DNA of 21,151 bases from Gemmiger_A avium (GCA_019114585.1 DXFE01000078.1:1-21151); one strand, 5' to 3'; shown: positions 1 through 7,567, counted from the first letter of the stretch. The notes: a model not told the origin generated them from the letters alone. Made by a program: numbers and translations.

Positions 1-1
1 G

Positions 2-460
2 ATGCTTACGGCCCGGGTGGAGGACATGGACAAGATCACCGGTCTGACCCTGGGGGCGGATGACTATATCACCAAGCCTTTCAACCCGCTGGAACTGGTG
101 GCCCGGGTGAAAACCCAGCTGCGCCGGTATACCCGGTATAATCCGGGCGGCAGCGGCCCGGTGCAGGAGTACGATATCCGCGGGCTGCAGATCTCCCGCG
201 CCTCCCACAAATGCACCCTGTTCGGGGAGGAGCTGTCGCTCACCCCGCTGGAATTCTCTATTCTTTGGTATCTGTGCAGCCGCCAGGGGCAGGTGGTTTC
301 CAGCGAGGAACTGTTCGAAGCGGTGTGGGGCGAAAAGTATATGGACAGCAACAATACCGTTATGAGCCATATTGCCCGCCTGCGGGAGAAAATGCACGAG
401 CCCAGCCGCAAACCGAAATTCATCAAGACCGTCTGGGGAGTGGGGTATACCATTGAGTGA
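2..460 (+). CDS. Response regulator, OmpR/VanR type (5' truncated)
   Basis: This is the C-terminal part of a DNA-binding response regulator; the first half of the receiver, including the phospho-acceptor Asp, lies upstream of the window. The visible part starts at the receiver motif MLTARVED, so its Met is internal and not a start. The conserved Thr (residue 3 here) and Lys (residue 25, in ITKPFNP) of the receiver are present. A linker (about 40-55) leads to an OmpR/PhoB winged helix (about 56-152) with the family features LTPLEFSILWYL, SSEELFEAVWG and the terminal VWGVGYTIE. The receiver text MDKITGLTLGADDYITKPF is very close to VanR-type regulators. The stop overlaps the downstream kinase start, so the two form one operon and a cognate pair. 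No vanHAX-type resistance genes follow, so glycopeptide resistance cannot be inferred; the ligand and targets are unknown. Confidence 0.93.
   Translation: MLTARVEDMDKITGLTLGADDYITKPFNPLELVARVKTQLRRYTRYNPGGSGPVQEYDIRGLQISRASHKCTLFGEELSLTPLEFSILWYLCSRQGQVVSSEELFEAVWGEKYMDSNNTVMSHIARLREKMHEPSRKPKFIKTVWGVGYTIE
435..445 (+). promoter_or_regulatory. Ribosome binding site supporting the TTG start of the kinase
   Basis: GGGGAGTGGGG lies inside the end of the regulator gene and ends 7 bases before TTG 453. The later ATG at 480 is preceded by AAAGCTTTTCCGAAAAA, with no Shine-Dalgarno. This favours TTG and translational coupling to the regulator. Confidence 0.5.
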
Positions 461-1553
461 GCAAAGCTTTTCCGAAAAAATGAAAACCTGCCGCAACCGG
501 GCGCTGAAAGCCTGGCTGCATTATCTGGGGTACCTGTGTGCCTGGGCCGCGATCCTGCTGCTGGTGCTGGCCAGCGGCGTTATCCTGGACAACACATTTG
601 TTTTGCAGCCGGGCGCCCTGTATGAAGTGCTGCATTTTGTCAGAAGCAATGTGGAAATAGTCTTTTGCGTGCTGCTGCTGGCTGGCTGGGCCGTGATCAG
701 CTATTTCTATATTGCCCGCCCGATACGGGATATGGAACTGCTTATGGAAAGCACCGCCGCGCTGGCCCATCCCGGTGATACCCCCATCCGACTGCCGGAG
801 TCCATGAAAAATGCGGAAAACCGCTTGAACCTGGTGCGGGAACAGGCGCTGCGCAATATCCAGGCCGCCCGGGATGCGGAACAGCGGAAAAATGACCTGG
901 TGGTCTACCTGGCCCACGACCTGAAAACGCCCCTCACCAGTGTGATCGGGTACCTGACCCTGCTGCAGGATGAACCGGAACTTTCCCCGGCGATGCGCGC
1001 CCGGTATACCGGCGTGGCGCTGGAAAAGGCGCTGCGGCTGGAAGATCTGGTGAATGAATTCTTTGACATTACCCGGTTCAGCCTGACCCACCTGGAACTG
1101 GAGCTGCAGAGCGTGGACCTGAAACGGATGCTGGAACAGATCGTCAGCGAATTTGAACCGACCCTGCGCCAGAAGGAAATGCGCTGCACCCTGGACCTTC
1201 CCCAAACGCTTACCGTTGTCTGCGATCCGGACAAGATGGCGCGTGTGTTCGATAACCTGCTCAACAACGCCGCACATTATGCCTATCCGGCTTCCACCGT
1301 GCAGATTCGGGCCCAGCAGCGCGAAGGGGCTGTGGTGCTGACCTTCCAGAACGCCGGCAGAACGATTCCGGCGGAAAAGCTGAAACGGATGTTTGACCAG
1401 TTTTTCCGGCTGGATTCCTCCCGGGGCACCGATACCGGAAATGCCGGCCTGGGCCTGGCCATTGCCCGGGAAATTGTGGAGGCGCACGGCGGCTCTATAG
1501 AGGCACAAAGCGAACAGGAAACCATCCGTTTCACCGTTACGCTGCCCGCCTGA
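453..1553 (+). CDS. Sensor histidine kinase, VanS type
   Basis: Membrane histidine kinase of about 366 aa, the likely partner of the upstream regulator. Two membrane segments (about 25-45 and 67-87) enclose only about 20 outside residues, so the external sensor is minimal. A HAMP-like linker follows, then the H-box LAHDLKTPLTSVIGYL with phospho-acceptor His155, the N-box DNLLNNAAHYA near 267-277 and the G2 box GNAGLGLAI at 329-337. The G1 position reads FQNAGRTIP, with Asn300 where most kinases have Asp; VanS-type kinases often show this form. The chosen start is TTG at 453, overlapping the regulator's stop, because GGGGAG and GGGG runs lie 7-12 bases before it. An in-frame ATG at 480 lacks a good ribosome site but would give a 357-aa protein that keeps every domain. 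A strong terminator follows. Confidence 0.92.
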   Translation: MSEQSFSEKMKTCRNRALKAWLHYLGYLCAWAAILLLVLASGVILDNTFVLQPGALYEVLHFVRSNVEIVFCVLLLAGWAVISYFYIARPIRDMELLMESTAALAHPGDTPIRLPESMKNAENRLNLVREQALRNIQAARDAEQRKNDLVVYLAHDLKTPLTSVIGYLTLLQDEPELSPAMRARYTGVALEKALRLEDLVNEFFDITRFSLTHLELELQSVDLKRMLEQIVSEFEPTLRQKEMRCTLDLPQTLTVVCDPDKMARVFDNLLNNAAHYAYPASTVQIRAQQREGAVVLTFQNAGRTIPAEKLKRMFDQFFRLDSSRGTDTGNAGLGLAIAREIVEAHGGSIEAQSEQETIRFTVTLPA

Positions 1554-1584
1554 GACAAAAACGGTGCGGGCGGAAAACAACAAA

Positions 1585-1632
1585 AAAACGGCGGGCAGCC
1601 GGGGAGTGATTCCCGCGGCTGTCCGCCGTTTT
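1585..1632. terminator. Bidirectional intrinsic terminator between convergent genes
   Basis: A long inverted repeat: AAAACGGCGGGCAGCC (1585-1600) pairs with GGCTGTCCGCCGTTTT (1617-1632) with one G-U, and an inner GGGA/TCCC stem closes on a short loop. The right side ends in T's. The left side begins with a run of A's, which reads as a T run on the minus strand. It sits between the kinase (rightward, ends 1553) and the DUF308 gene (leftward, ends 1666), so it can end both transcripts. Confidence 0.9.
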
Positions 1633-1665
1633 CCTGTGGAATAAGTTCCGGCAAAACCGGAAATC

Positions 1666-2199
1666 TTAGCGGCTGCGCCGTTCCGTCAGACAGGCGGCCA
1701 GATCGCTGACGCCGTCCAGCAGCAGCGCAATACCGAATACCCGGATCACCAGCTGGGCCGTCTGGAAGGGGCGAACCAGAATGAGCAGCCCCAGAGCCAG
1801 CGGCAGAAAGCTGGAAACAGCCAAAGGAACACGCGCCTGCTGCTGGTAGCGCAGCGCATCAATGGCAAGGGGAAGTTTGCCGAGCCCGTCCAGCAACAGC
1901 AGCGCGCCCAGTACCAGCGGCAGAAATGACAGAATTACATGAGGCCATAGCATGGCAAAGAGAGCGAATGCCAGTGTCAGAACGCCTGAAAACAGATCCC
2001 CGGGCAAAGACTGCCCCGCTTTGCGCCCTTTTGCATAGCGGAACAGATGCCCCAGCCCGTACAGCGCTGAACCGGCAGCAAGCATCCAGATAAATACCGT
2101 GCCGCTTTCACCGGGAAAGAGCAGCAGAAGAATACCGAATACCATATACAGCGCAGCCAGCCAGACCGATGCGGTGCGAACCCAGAAAAACTGAAACAA
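1666..2199 (-). CDS. HdeD/DUF308 family integral membrane protein
   Basis: A 177-aa, very hydrophobic protein with about six predicted membrane helices (roughly 8-28, 33-53, 67-85, 87-107, 125-142 and 147-165) and a basic C-terminus (LTERRSR). The repeated pattern of paired helices with LLLDGLGKL-like and LLLDGVSDL-like segments after each set matches the HdeD/DUF308 family. Family members are small membrane proteins, some linked to acid stress in enterobacteria; the role here is unknown. The start is TTG at 2199, with AGGGGG 8 bases upstream; an ATG at 2218 is out of frame. It lies 28 bases downstream of the hydrolase gene in the same direction, so the two are probably co-transcribed, ending at the shared terminator. 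Confidence 0.82.
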   Translation of the reverse strand: MFQFFWVRTASVWLAALYMVFGILLLLFPGESGTVFIWMLAAGSALYGLGHLFRYAKGRKAGQSLPGDLFSGVLTLAFALFAMLWPHVILSFLPLVLGALLLLDGLGKLPLAIDALRYQQQARVPLAVSSFLPLALGLLILVRPFQTAQLVIRVFGIALLLDGVSDLAACLTERRSR

Positions 2200-2207
2200 G
2201 GCGCAGG

Positions 2208-2213
2208 CCCCCT
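2208..2213 (-). promoter_or_regulatory. Ribosome binding site for the TTG start of the DUF308 gene
   Basis: On the minus strand AGGGGG lies 8 bases before the TTG at 2199. It supports this non-ATG start over the internal Met at residue 19, which would cut off most of the first membrane helix. Confidence 0.55.
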
Positions 2214-2227
2214 ACCATAAAGAATTC

Positions 2228-3214
2228 TCAGCGCTCTGCGTTGACGTGGCAGATCTGCTGACCGGCAATCAGCGGGAAGCAGGACAGCTGCTCACCCTCC
2301 AGATCCGCCCCGTGCAGGTGTACGGCGCTGATCTGGTTGTTGCCGTAGGTTTTGTAATAGTATATGCCGGTGGATGCGTCAATACAGCAGGAATAGGTGG
2401 TAATATCCGGTTTGCCCTCCGGCGTAATTACGCTGCCGCGCACCATGGCGACCCCGTCCAGAATGTGGAAAAATTCACCCACAGCCTCTTCGGGGGCATC
2501 GCCCCACAGGGCGTTCTCCTTCAAAAAGCAGGCGCGGACAAAGCGGGACTGGGGCGACCAGTCGCCCGGCAGCCCGATGGCTCCCATGCCCTGGCCCACG
2601 GTATGCAGATCCAGGCCGGGCGCGAACCGGTTTTCCGGCGACCGGGCGGACAGATGCATATAATTGTTCAGGTTGGCCAGCTGAAGCGGATACGGCGGGT
2701 TATTGGTCAGCACGCCGGCGGGATCCTCATACAGATGAATGCCGTCCCGGGTAGCTTCCATAACCAGGCAGCCGGAAGCATCAGCGATATGCCAGTGTAG
2801 CGGCGCCAGAGGGTAACCCGGTGCAAAGGGGATCGCGGCCAGGCGCAGCCCTTCCAGTATCTGCCGCGCCTGTGCCAGATCGGCGCAGCGTCCCAGAATC
2901 AGAGGGATCAGCTCGTAGGGGGTTACCGCCTGGGTGTCTCCGTCCTCGGCCGGGGGATAGTACGCGTTCCCGGGAAAGTTCAGCCCGGCCATGTACAGGC
3001 CTTTTTCGTTCATGGCCTCCGCATAGAGGGGATAGTTGTTGGCTACGGTGGCCATGCCGATCAGGGCATAATGCTGGGGAAGCGGTTCCCGCAGCCGGAA
3101 GGGGAACGGATACCTGCGCGGCGTAATGACCACCTGCTCGCCGAACGAGTACTCCAGATCCAGGTTACGGCCAAACAGCGGGCCGACGGACCGGGCTGCC
3201 AGACTAGTGCACAT
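2228..3214 (-). CDS. Linear amide C-N hydrolase, choloylglycine hydrolase family (bile salt hydrolase or penicillin acylase type)
   Basis: A 328-aa N-terminal-nucleophile hydrolase that cleaves linear amide bonds; family substrates include conjugated bile salts, penicillin V and N-acyl homoserine lactones. The protein begins MCTS, so Cys2 becomes the N-terminal nucleophile after Met removal. The other family catalytic positions are present: Arg16 and Asp19 in FGRNLDLEYSFGE, Asn79 in AGLNFPG, Asn171 in GVLTNNP and Arg224 in SRFVRA. No signal peptide is visible, so it is probably cytoplasmic. The start at 3214 is fixed by Cys2 and by a perfect AAGGAGG 8 bases upstream; longer in-frame extensions are spurious. 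The position after Asp19 is Leu, where Bifidobacterium bile salt hydrolase has Trp, so bile-salt specificity is plausible but not proven. It heads a leftward pair with the DUF308 gene and diverges from the EAL gene. Confidence 0.92.
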   Translation of the reverse strand: MCTSLAARSVGPLFGRNLDLEYSFGEQVVITPRRYPFPFRLREPLPQHYALIGMATVANNYPLYAEAMNEKGLYMAGLNFPGNAYYPPAEDGDTQAVTPYELIPLILGRCADLAQARQILEGLRLAAIPFAPGYPLAPLHWHIADASGCLVMEATRDGIHLYEDPAGVLTNNPPYPLQLANLNNYMHLSARSPENRFAPGLDLHTVGQGMGAIGLPGDWSPQSRFVRACFLKENALWGDAPEEAVGEFFHILDGVAMVRGSVITPEGKPDITTYSCCIDASTGIYYYKTYGNNQISAVHLHGADLEGEQLSCFPLIAGQQICHVNAER

Positions 3215-3222
3215 ACATGCTG

Positions 3223-3229
3223 CCTCCTT
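3223..3229 (-). promoter_or_regulatory. Consensus Shine-Dalgarno fixing the hydrolase start
   Basis: Minus-strand AAGGAGG, 8 bases before ATG 3214. It is the strongest Shine-Dalgarno in the window. It places the catalytic Cys at residue 2, as the family requires. Confidence 0.85.
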
Positions 3230-3250
3230 ATAGAGAATGAATATGGTTAT

Positions 3251-3279
3251 AGTATATCCCGGAAATGCGGAACACACCA
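3251..3279 (-). promoter_or_regulatory. Weak candidate promoter for the hydrolase operon
   Basis: On the minus strand a good -10 (TATACT, 3251-3256) has only a poor -35 match (TGGTGT, 3274-3279) at 17 bases. An alternative -10, TATAAC, overlaps it. The gap must hold a leftward promoter, but this assignment is tentative. Confidence 0.3.
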
Positions 3280-3289
3280 GAGGGAACGT

Positions 3290-3318
3290 TTGCAGATTCA
3301 GATTTGATATGCTATCAT
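3290..3318 (+). promoter_or_regulatory. Sigma-A type promoter for the EAL-DUF1848 pair
   Basis: TTGCAG (-35, 3290-3295), a 17-base spacer and TATCAT (-10, 3313-3318), with an extended-10 TGC directly before the -10. The predicted transcript starts near 3325, leaving a leader of about 47 bases before ATG 3372. It is back-to-back with the hydrolase start. Confidence 0.7.
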
Positions 3319-3371
3319 TACAGCAAAGAGGCTCCGGCTGTTGTCCGGCAAGCAGAGAGGGGGACAACCCG

Positions 3372-5663
3372 ATGGAAGAAAACCAGATACAAGCCCGTCT
3401 GCGCCATGTGGCCGGCATAATTTTGATAGCAGTGCTGCTTCTCTTGGCTGTAGGCATTGGGGTGGCGGCTTTTCTTGTGAACTCCATGGTGGAGGTCACC
3501 AACAGCCAGATGCGCGCGGAGACGGAGGAATATAAAAGCAGGCTGAACAAGCAGATCAGTTCGGATTTCCAAATCCTTACCACCATGTCCAGCTTTCTGG
3601 AATTCAGCGATGTGGAACAGGCAGACAATTTTGCCCAGATCCTGGACGAGTCCAGCCTGCGCAACGATTTCGTAACAATGGCCTATTTTCCGGTGGACAA
3701 TACGGGTATAGTGGCAATCCTGGGCGATCCGGTGCGCACCAGTGTGCAGGTAACCGATATGCAGCCGGAGGTTCAGGACGTGGTGTACCGGACATGGAAC
3801 GGGGAAACGGTGCTGTCTTACCTGTTTGAAAGCGAACTGACCCGGGAAAAGATTTTTGTATATGGGATTCCGGTGGAGAAAAACGGTCAGGTGGTGGGTT
3901 CCCTGATCGCCAGTGATCAGCTGGAAATTTTCAGCGACATTCTCAGCGGCGATACAGTGCTGGGCGGAAACGGGCATATCCATATGATCAACACGGAGGG
4001 CCGGTTCCTGATCCGGTCACAGAATGCCATTGTGCAGGAGGATATTGAAACCATTTTTGAGGGCCCGTACTTTTCCGACGAGGAGGCAGAACGGGTTCAG
4101 GCGGCACTGGCCGCCCAGGAAACCATTTATACTTCTTTCCACTATAAGGGGCACAACTATCAGGCGCTTCTGCAGCCGGTTGGGATAAACAACTGGTATA
4201 TGCTTTGCGTCAACAGCATGCAGGAAAGCAGCGGTATTTACCGGATCGTCATGGTGATTGCGGTTACCTTTGCGGGCGCGCTGCTGCTTATGGTGATTCT
4301 CCTGACCTATGGGTACCGGCTGACCCGGCACAGCAACCAGGAACTGCACGCCATGGCATTTCAGGATCCGCTCACCGGCGGGGACAATCTGCGCAGCTTT
4401 ATGCTGCGGCTGACCGAGACGATGCCCCAGTCCGGCGATGTCAACGTGGTGGCACTGAATGTGCATCAGTTCAAGTTTATCAATGAGATTTTCGGCCGTG
4501 AGCGGGCGGACCGCCTGCTGTGCCATATTCACCAGCAGCTGTCCGGCCATCTTCTCCCGGAGGAATTCTGCTGCCGCGATAACGCGGACCGTTTCTTTGC
4601 GGTTCTGCGGGGCACGGACGCCGGTCAGGTGGCAGAGCGGCTGAATCAGATCGTGGAGGAGATCTGCCGCACCGCCCTGGTAAACCACAGCAGTGACTAT
4701 CGGGTGATGATGTACTGCGGAATGCTCTCCGCGGCGGAGTGCGCCGCTGCCCCGCAGGATATCAACGGCGCGATGACCCGGGCGCTTTTTGCGCTGGAGC
4801 GTGCCAAAAATGCAAACCTCAGCACCGTGTGGATCTACGACGCGGAACTTCACAAAAAAGAAGAAATAGACAACTATGTGCAAAGCCATATGCATCAGGC
4901 TTTGCAGGACCGGGAATTTTGCATGTATCTGCAGCCCAAGATCGATCTGCGTACCGGTCGCCTGGGCGGTGCCGAAGCGCTGGTGCGCTGGCTGCCCGGC
5001 AATGGACGGATGCTGTATCCCGACCAGTTTATCCCACTGTTTGAAGCCAATGGATTCAGCGTATCGCTGGATCTGTATATGGTGGACTGTGCCTGCCGGC
5101 AGCTGCGTGCCTGGATGGACCAGGGGATCGAGCCGGTTCCGCTGTCGGTAAACCAGTCCAAACTGCTTTTCTTCGAGGCGGACTATATCCCGAAGCTGCA
5201 GCAGATCATTCAGCAATACAATATCCCTGCCCACTGGATCACGCTGGAAATTCTGGAAGGTCTGGCGCTGGAAAACGCCGAAGAATTGAACGCCCGCATT
5301 GAACAGCTGCGGAAGATAGGCTTCCACATCTCCATGGATGATTTCGGCAGCGGGTATTCCTCGCTGAATACGCTGAGCCGTCTGCACATTGACGAACTGA
5401 AACTGGACCGGGGCTTCCTTATGGAAGTGGTCAATCAGGGAAATATCCGTTCCCGCATTATTATGGAGCAGGTGGTGCAGATGGCAAAACGCCTGGGAAT
5501 CTGCGTAGTGGTAGAGGGTGTGGAAACCCGGGAAAACGAAGAACTGATCCGCACCCTGGGCTGCGATTTCGGGCAGGGGTACTACTACAGCAAACCGATT
5601 GACACGGATGCCTTTACAGCCCGTTTCTGGGGCGCTGACCAGGGAAAGCAGGCGGAAAAATGA
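3372..5663 (+). CDS. Membrane sensor protein with degenerate GGDEF and intact EAL domain (probable c-di-GMP phosphodiesterase)
   Basis: A 763-aa protein that should hydrolyse cyclic di-GMP. A membrane helix (about 13-36) and a second (about 291-316) bracket about 250 outside residues, probably a Cache-like sensor. A GGDEF-like domain follows (about 330-480), but the signature site reads NADRF (404-408), so no cyclase activity is expected; it may be regulatory. The EAL domain (about 510-755) keeps the catalytic and metal residues: Glu535 (AEALVRW), Asn594 (SVNQSK), Glu626 (LEILEG), Asp656-Asp657 (MDDFGSGYSS), Lys677 (ELKLDRGF), Glu715 and Glu718 (VEGVET) and Gln735 (GQGYYY). Start ATG 3372 follows GAGAGGGGG; an upstream in-frame ATG at 3237 lies before the promoter and is rejected. 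Its stop overlaps the DUF1848 start. The signal sensed is unknown. Confidence 0.93.
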   Translation: MEENQIQARLRHVAGIILIAVLLLLAVGIGVAAFLVNSMVEVTNSQMRAETEEYKSRLNKQISSDFQILTTMSSFLEFSDVEQADNFAQILDESSLRNDFVTMAYFPVDNTGIVAILGDPVRTSVQVTDMQPEVQDVVYRTWNGETVLSYLFESELTREKIFVYGIPVEKNGQVVGSLIASDQLEIFSDILSGDTVLGGNGHIHMINTEGRFLIRSQNAIVQEDIETIFEGPYFSDEEAERVQAALAAQETIYTSFHYKGHNYQALLQPVGINNWYMLCVNSMQESSGIYRIVMVIAVTFAGALLLMVILLTYGYRLTRHSNQELHAMAFQDPLTGGDNLRSFMLRLTETMPQSGDVNVVALNVHQFKFINEIFGRERADRLLCHIHQQLSGHLLPEEFCCRDNADRFFAVLRGTDAGQVAERLNQIVEEICRTALVNHSSDYRVMMYCGMLSAAECAAAPQDINGAMTRALFALERAKNANLSTVWIYDAELHKKEEIDNYVQSHMHQALQDREFCMYLQPKIDLRTGRLGGAEALVRWLPGNGRMLYPDQFIPLFEANGFSVSLDLYMVDCACRQLRAWMDQGIEPVPLSVNQSKLLFFEADYIPKLQQIIQQYNIPAHWITLEILEGLALENAEELNARIEQLRKIGFHISMDDFGSGYSSLNTLSRLHIDELKLDRGFLMEVVNQGNIRSRIIMEQVVQMAKRLGICVVVEGVETRENEELIRTLGCDFGQGYYYSKPIDTDAFTARFWGADQGKQAEK

Positions 5664-6580
5664 TCGTCAGTGCCAGCCGCCGCACCGACCTGCCCGCGTT
5701 TTACCCTGCCTGGCTGGCGGCCCGTTTCCGGGCGGGGGAGGTGCTGGTGCGCAGCCCCTACGCGGCAAACCGTGTGCGCCGGCTGCAGCTGAACCCGCAG
5801 ACGGTGGACGGCATTGTGTTCTGGACAAAGAATCCGGTTCCGCTGCTGCCGTATCTGGATGTGTTTGCGGCGTATCCCTACTATTTTCAGTTTACCCTGA
5901 ACGCCTATGGCCGGGATGTGGAACCGGGGATCCCTTCCAAAGGGCAGGTTCTGCTCCCGGCTTTTCGCCAGCTGGCAAAACAGCTGGGCCCTGAACGCAT
6001 GGTCTGGCGGTACGACCCGATCTTTTTCACGGCGCACTATACGCCGGATTACCATCGGCAGTATTTCCGCAAGTTGGCATCCTGCCTGCAGGGGTGTACC
6101 CGCACCTGTGTAATCAGTTTCCTGGACCTGTACCGGGACACCCTGGCAGGAATGAGCGGCACAGGGCTGCGCCAGGCGGACCGGCAACAGATGCAGTGCC
6201 TGGCCAAAGACCTGGCCCGGATCGCCGCCGGGTATGGTATCCGGCTTTGCAGCTGTGCGGAGGAACTGACGGACCTGCCTATCGCTCCTGCGCGCTGCAT
6301 TGATCCGGATCGGCTTTCGGCGCAGCGTGGAGAACGGTGGAACGTACCCCGCGCCGCAGGGCAGCGGTCTGCCTGCCGCTGCGCCGAAAGCGTGGACATC
6401 GGCGCCTATGATAGCTGCAAAGGCGGATGCCTGTACTGTTACGCAGGCGGCCGGACCGGGGGCAAGGCAGCCTGCCATGACCCGGACTCTCCGCTGCTTA
6501 TTGGCCGCCTTACAAAGGAAGACCGGGTTGAAGACCGCCCCATGCCCCGCTTCAGCGGCGGGCAGCTGGCCTGGTGGTGA
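5660..6580 (+). CDS. DUF1848 domain protein with C-terminal Cys cluster
   Basis: A 306-aa protein of the uncharacterised DUF1848 family. The N-terminus MIVSASRRTDLPAFYPAWL, the segment GIVFWTKNPVPLLPYL and the segment MVWRYDPIFF are family hallmarks. Near the C-terminus is a Cys cluster: Cys239 and Cys241 (CRCAESVDIGAY), then Cys253, Cys257 and Cys260 (CKGGCLYCYA). The last three form CxxxCxxC, the spacing that binds the [4Fe-4S] cluster in radical SAM enzymes, though there it is usually near the N-terminus. Fe-S binding is therefore likely; the reaction is unknown. ATG 5660 overlaps the EAL gene's stop as ATGA, so translation is coupled and the two share the promoter at 3290. It converges on the pseudouridine synthase, 24 bases away. 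Confidence 0.88.
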   Translation: MIVSASRRTDLPAFYPAWLAARFRAGEVLVRSPYAANRVRRLQLNPQTVDGIVFWTKNPVPLLPYLDVFAAYPYYFQFTLNAYGRDVEPGIPSKGQVLLPAFRQLAKQLGPERMVWRYDPIFFTAHYTPDYHRQYFRKLASCLQGCTRTCVISFLDLYRDTLAGMSGTGLRQADRQQMQCLAKDLARIAAGYGIRLCSCAEELTDLPIAPARCIDPDRLSAQRGERWNVPRAAGQRSACRCAESVDIGAYDSCKGGCLYCYAGGRTGGKAACHDPDSPLLIGRLTKEDRVEDRPMPRFSGGQLAWW

Positions 6581-6585
6581 GACAG

Positions 6586-6613
6586 GACTGCCCGGAAAGC
6601 CCGGTCAGTCTTT
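6586..6613 (+). terminator. Possible weak terminator after the DUF1848 gene
   Basis: GACTG (6586-6590) pairs with CAGTC (6606-6610), and an inner CCGG/CCGG follows one mismatch, with a small AAAGC loop and only TTT after it. The right arm overlaps the 3' end of the convergent pseudouridine synthase gene. The hairpin is real; its strength as a terminator is doubtful because the T run is short. Confidence 0.4.
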
Positions 6614-7567
6614 ACCGGCCCGGGCAAGCGCATGAAAACGCCGGACGATTTCCGGGTCGGGCAGTTCCACGGTTTTGCCGGCCAGATACTGCAGGGTGTT
6701 CTCCGGCGGGATTTCGCCAAAGGTCAGACGCACGGCGCACAGCGCCTGGGTCTTGAACCCGGTGCGTTCGTTCATCTTCCGGTTTCCGTACTTGATGTCT
6801 CCCAGTACCGGCGCGCCCAGAAAAGCCAGGTGCGCCCGGATCTGGTGGGTGCGGCCCGTCACAAGCCCGATACGGCAGAGCGCGAACGGCCCGTTCTGCT
6901 CCAGCACTTCCACCTCGGTGATGATTTTTTTGTATCCCTCGGCAGGCTGCGGGCGCACTGTGACTTTGTTGTTCTTCTCGCTGTGGTACAGCCATGCCTC
7001 ATGGCGGCCCTTGGGCGGGGCACCCACCGTAATGGTCAGGTATTCCTTGCGCACCCGGTCCTCCCGGATGATGGCGTTCATATCCCGCAGGGCCGGATAG
7101 GTCTTGGCGGCAATTACAAGCCCTTCGGTGCCCCGGTCCAGCCGGTTGCAGATGGAGGGGGTAAAGCTGTTCTCTTTGTCCGGCACAAATTCGCCCTTTT
7201 CGCCCAGATAGGCCAGAAAGGCGCTCACCAGATCCGGGTCGCCCGTCCGGTCGGAGTGGCAGAGCAGATGAGTTGGCTTGTACAGCACCGCCAGATCCTC
7301 GTTTTCCAGCAGAACGCGCACCCGCGGCTGTTTGGGTGTGCGGCGGGGTGCGGGCGCGGCGGGGAAGAACTCGTCATTCAGATACAGCTCAATTACGTCG
7401 CCCTGCTGCAGACGGTAGTCCGGGGCGGCTTTTTTGCCGTTTACCTTGATGCGTTTGTTGCGGAAACTTTTATACAGCAGCCCGGTGGGAAGCCCGGACG
7501 TCACCCGCTCCACAAAGCGGGAAAGCCGAACCTGATCGTCATTGGCCCCGGCGGTAAAACTTTTCAT
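6605..7567 (-). CDS. RluA-family pseudouridine synthase
   Basis: A 320-aa enzyme that isomerises uridine to pseudouridine in RNA, probably 23S rRNA. An S4-type RNA-binding domain (about 13-75; YKSFRNKRIKVNGKKA) precedes the catalytic domain (about 83-310). The catalytic Asp is Asp144 in NRLDRGTEGL. Other family features are LYKPTHLLCHSD, RKEYLTITVG and the TGRTHQIRAHLAFLGAPVLGD signature. The latter, plus the S4 domain, places it in the RluC/RluD branch, but the exact uridine cannot be named. ATG 7567 is followed by a good protein start; the Shine-Dalgarno is weak (GCGAG). It is leftward and diverges from radC over an 88-bp gap with overlapping promoters. No partner follows in the same direction, so it is probably monocistronic. 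Confidence 0.9.
   Translation of the reverse strand: MKSFTAGANDDQVRLSRFVERVTSGLPTGLLYKSFRNKRIKVNGKKAAPDYRLQQGDVIELYLNDEFFPAAPAPRRTPKQPRVRVLLENEDLAVLYKPTHLLCHSDRTGDPDLVSAFLAYLGEKGEFVPDKENSFTPSICNRLDRGTEGLVIAAKTYPALRDMNAIIREDRVRKEYLTITVGAPPKGRHEAWLYHSEKNNKVTVRPQPAEGYKKIITEVEVLEQNGPFALCRIGLVTGRTHQIRAHLAFLGAPVLGDIKYGNRKMNERTGFKTQALCAVRLTFGEIPPENTLQYLAGKTVELPDPEIVRRFHALARAGKD

Noticed and set aside
372..452. ATG at 372 as the kinase start
   Set aside because: It would add 27 residues read in a second frame of the regulator's conserved winged helix; the TTG at 453 has a ribosome site and the usual short overlap.
2..1553. Glycopeptide resistance locus
   Set aside because: Only VanR/VanS-like regulators are seen. 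Such pairs are common without resistance genes, and no ligase or dehydrogenase is present in the window.
3237..3371. Upstream in-frame ATG for the EAL protein
   Set aside because: It precedes the predicted promoter at 3290-3318 and lacks a Shine-Dalgarno; ATG 3372 has one and begins directly before the first membrane helix.
2228..3664. Longer 478-residue version of the hydrolase
   Set aside because: The family needs Cys at residue 2 after Met removal, and ATG 3214 has a perfect Shine-Dalgarno. The extension overlaps the start of the divergent EAL gene.
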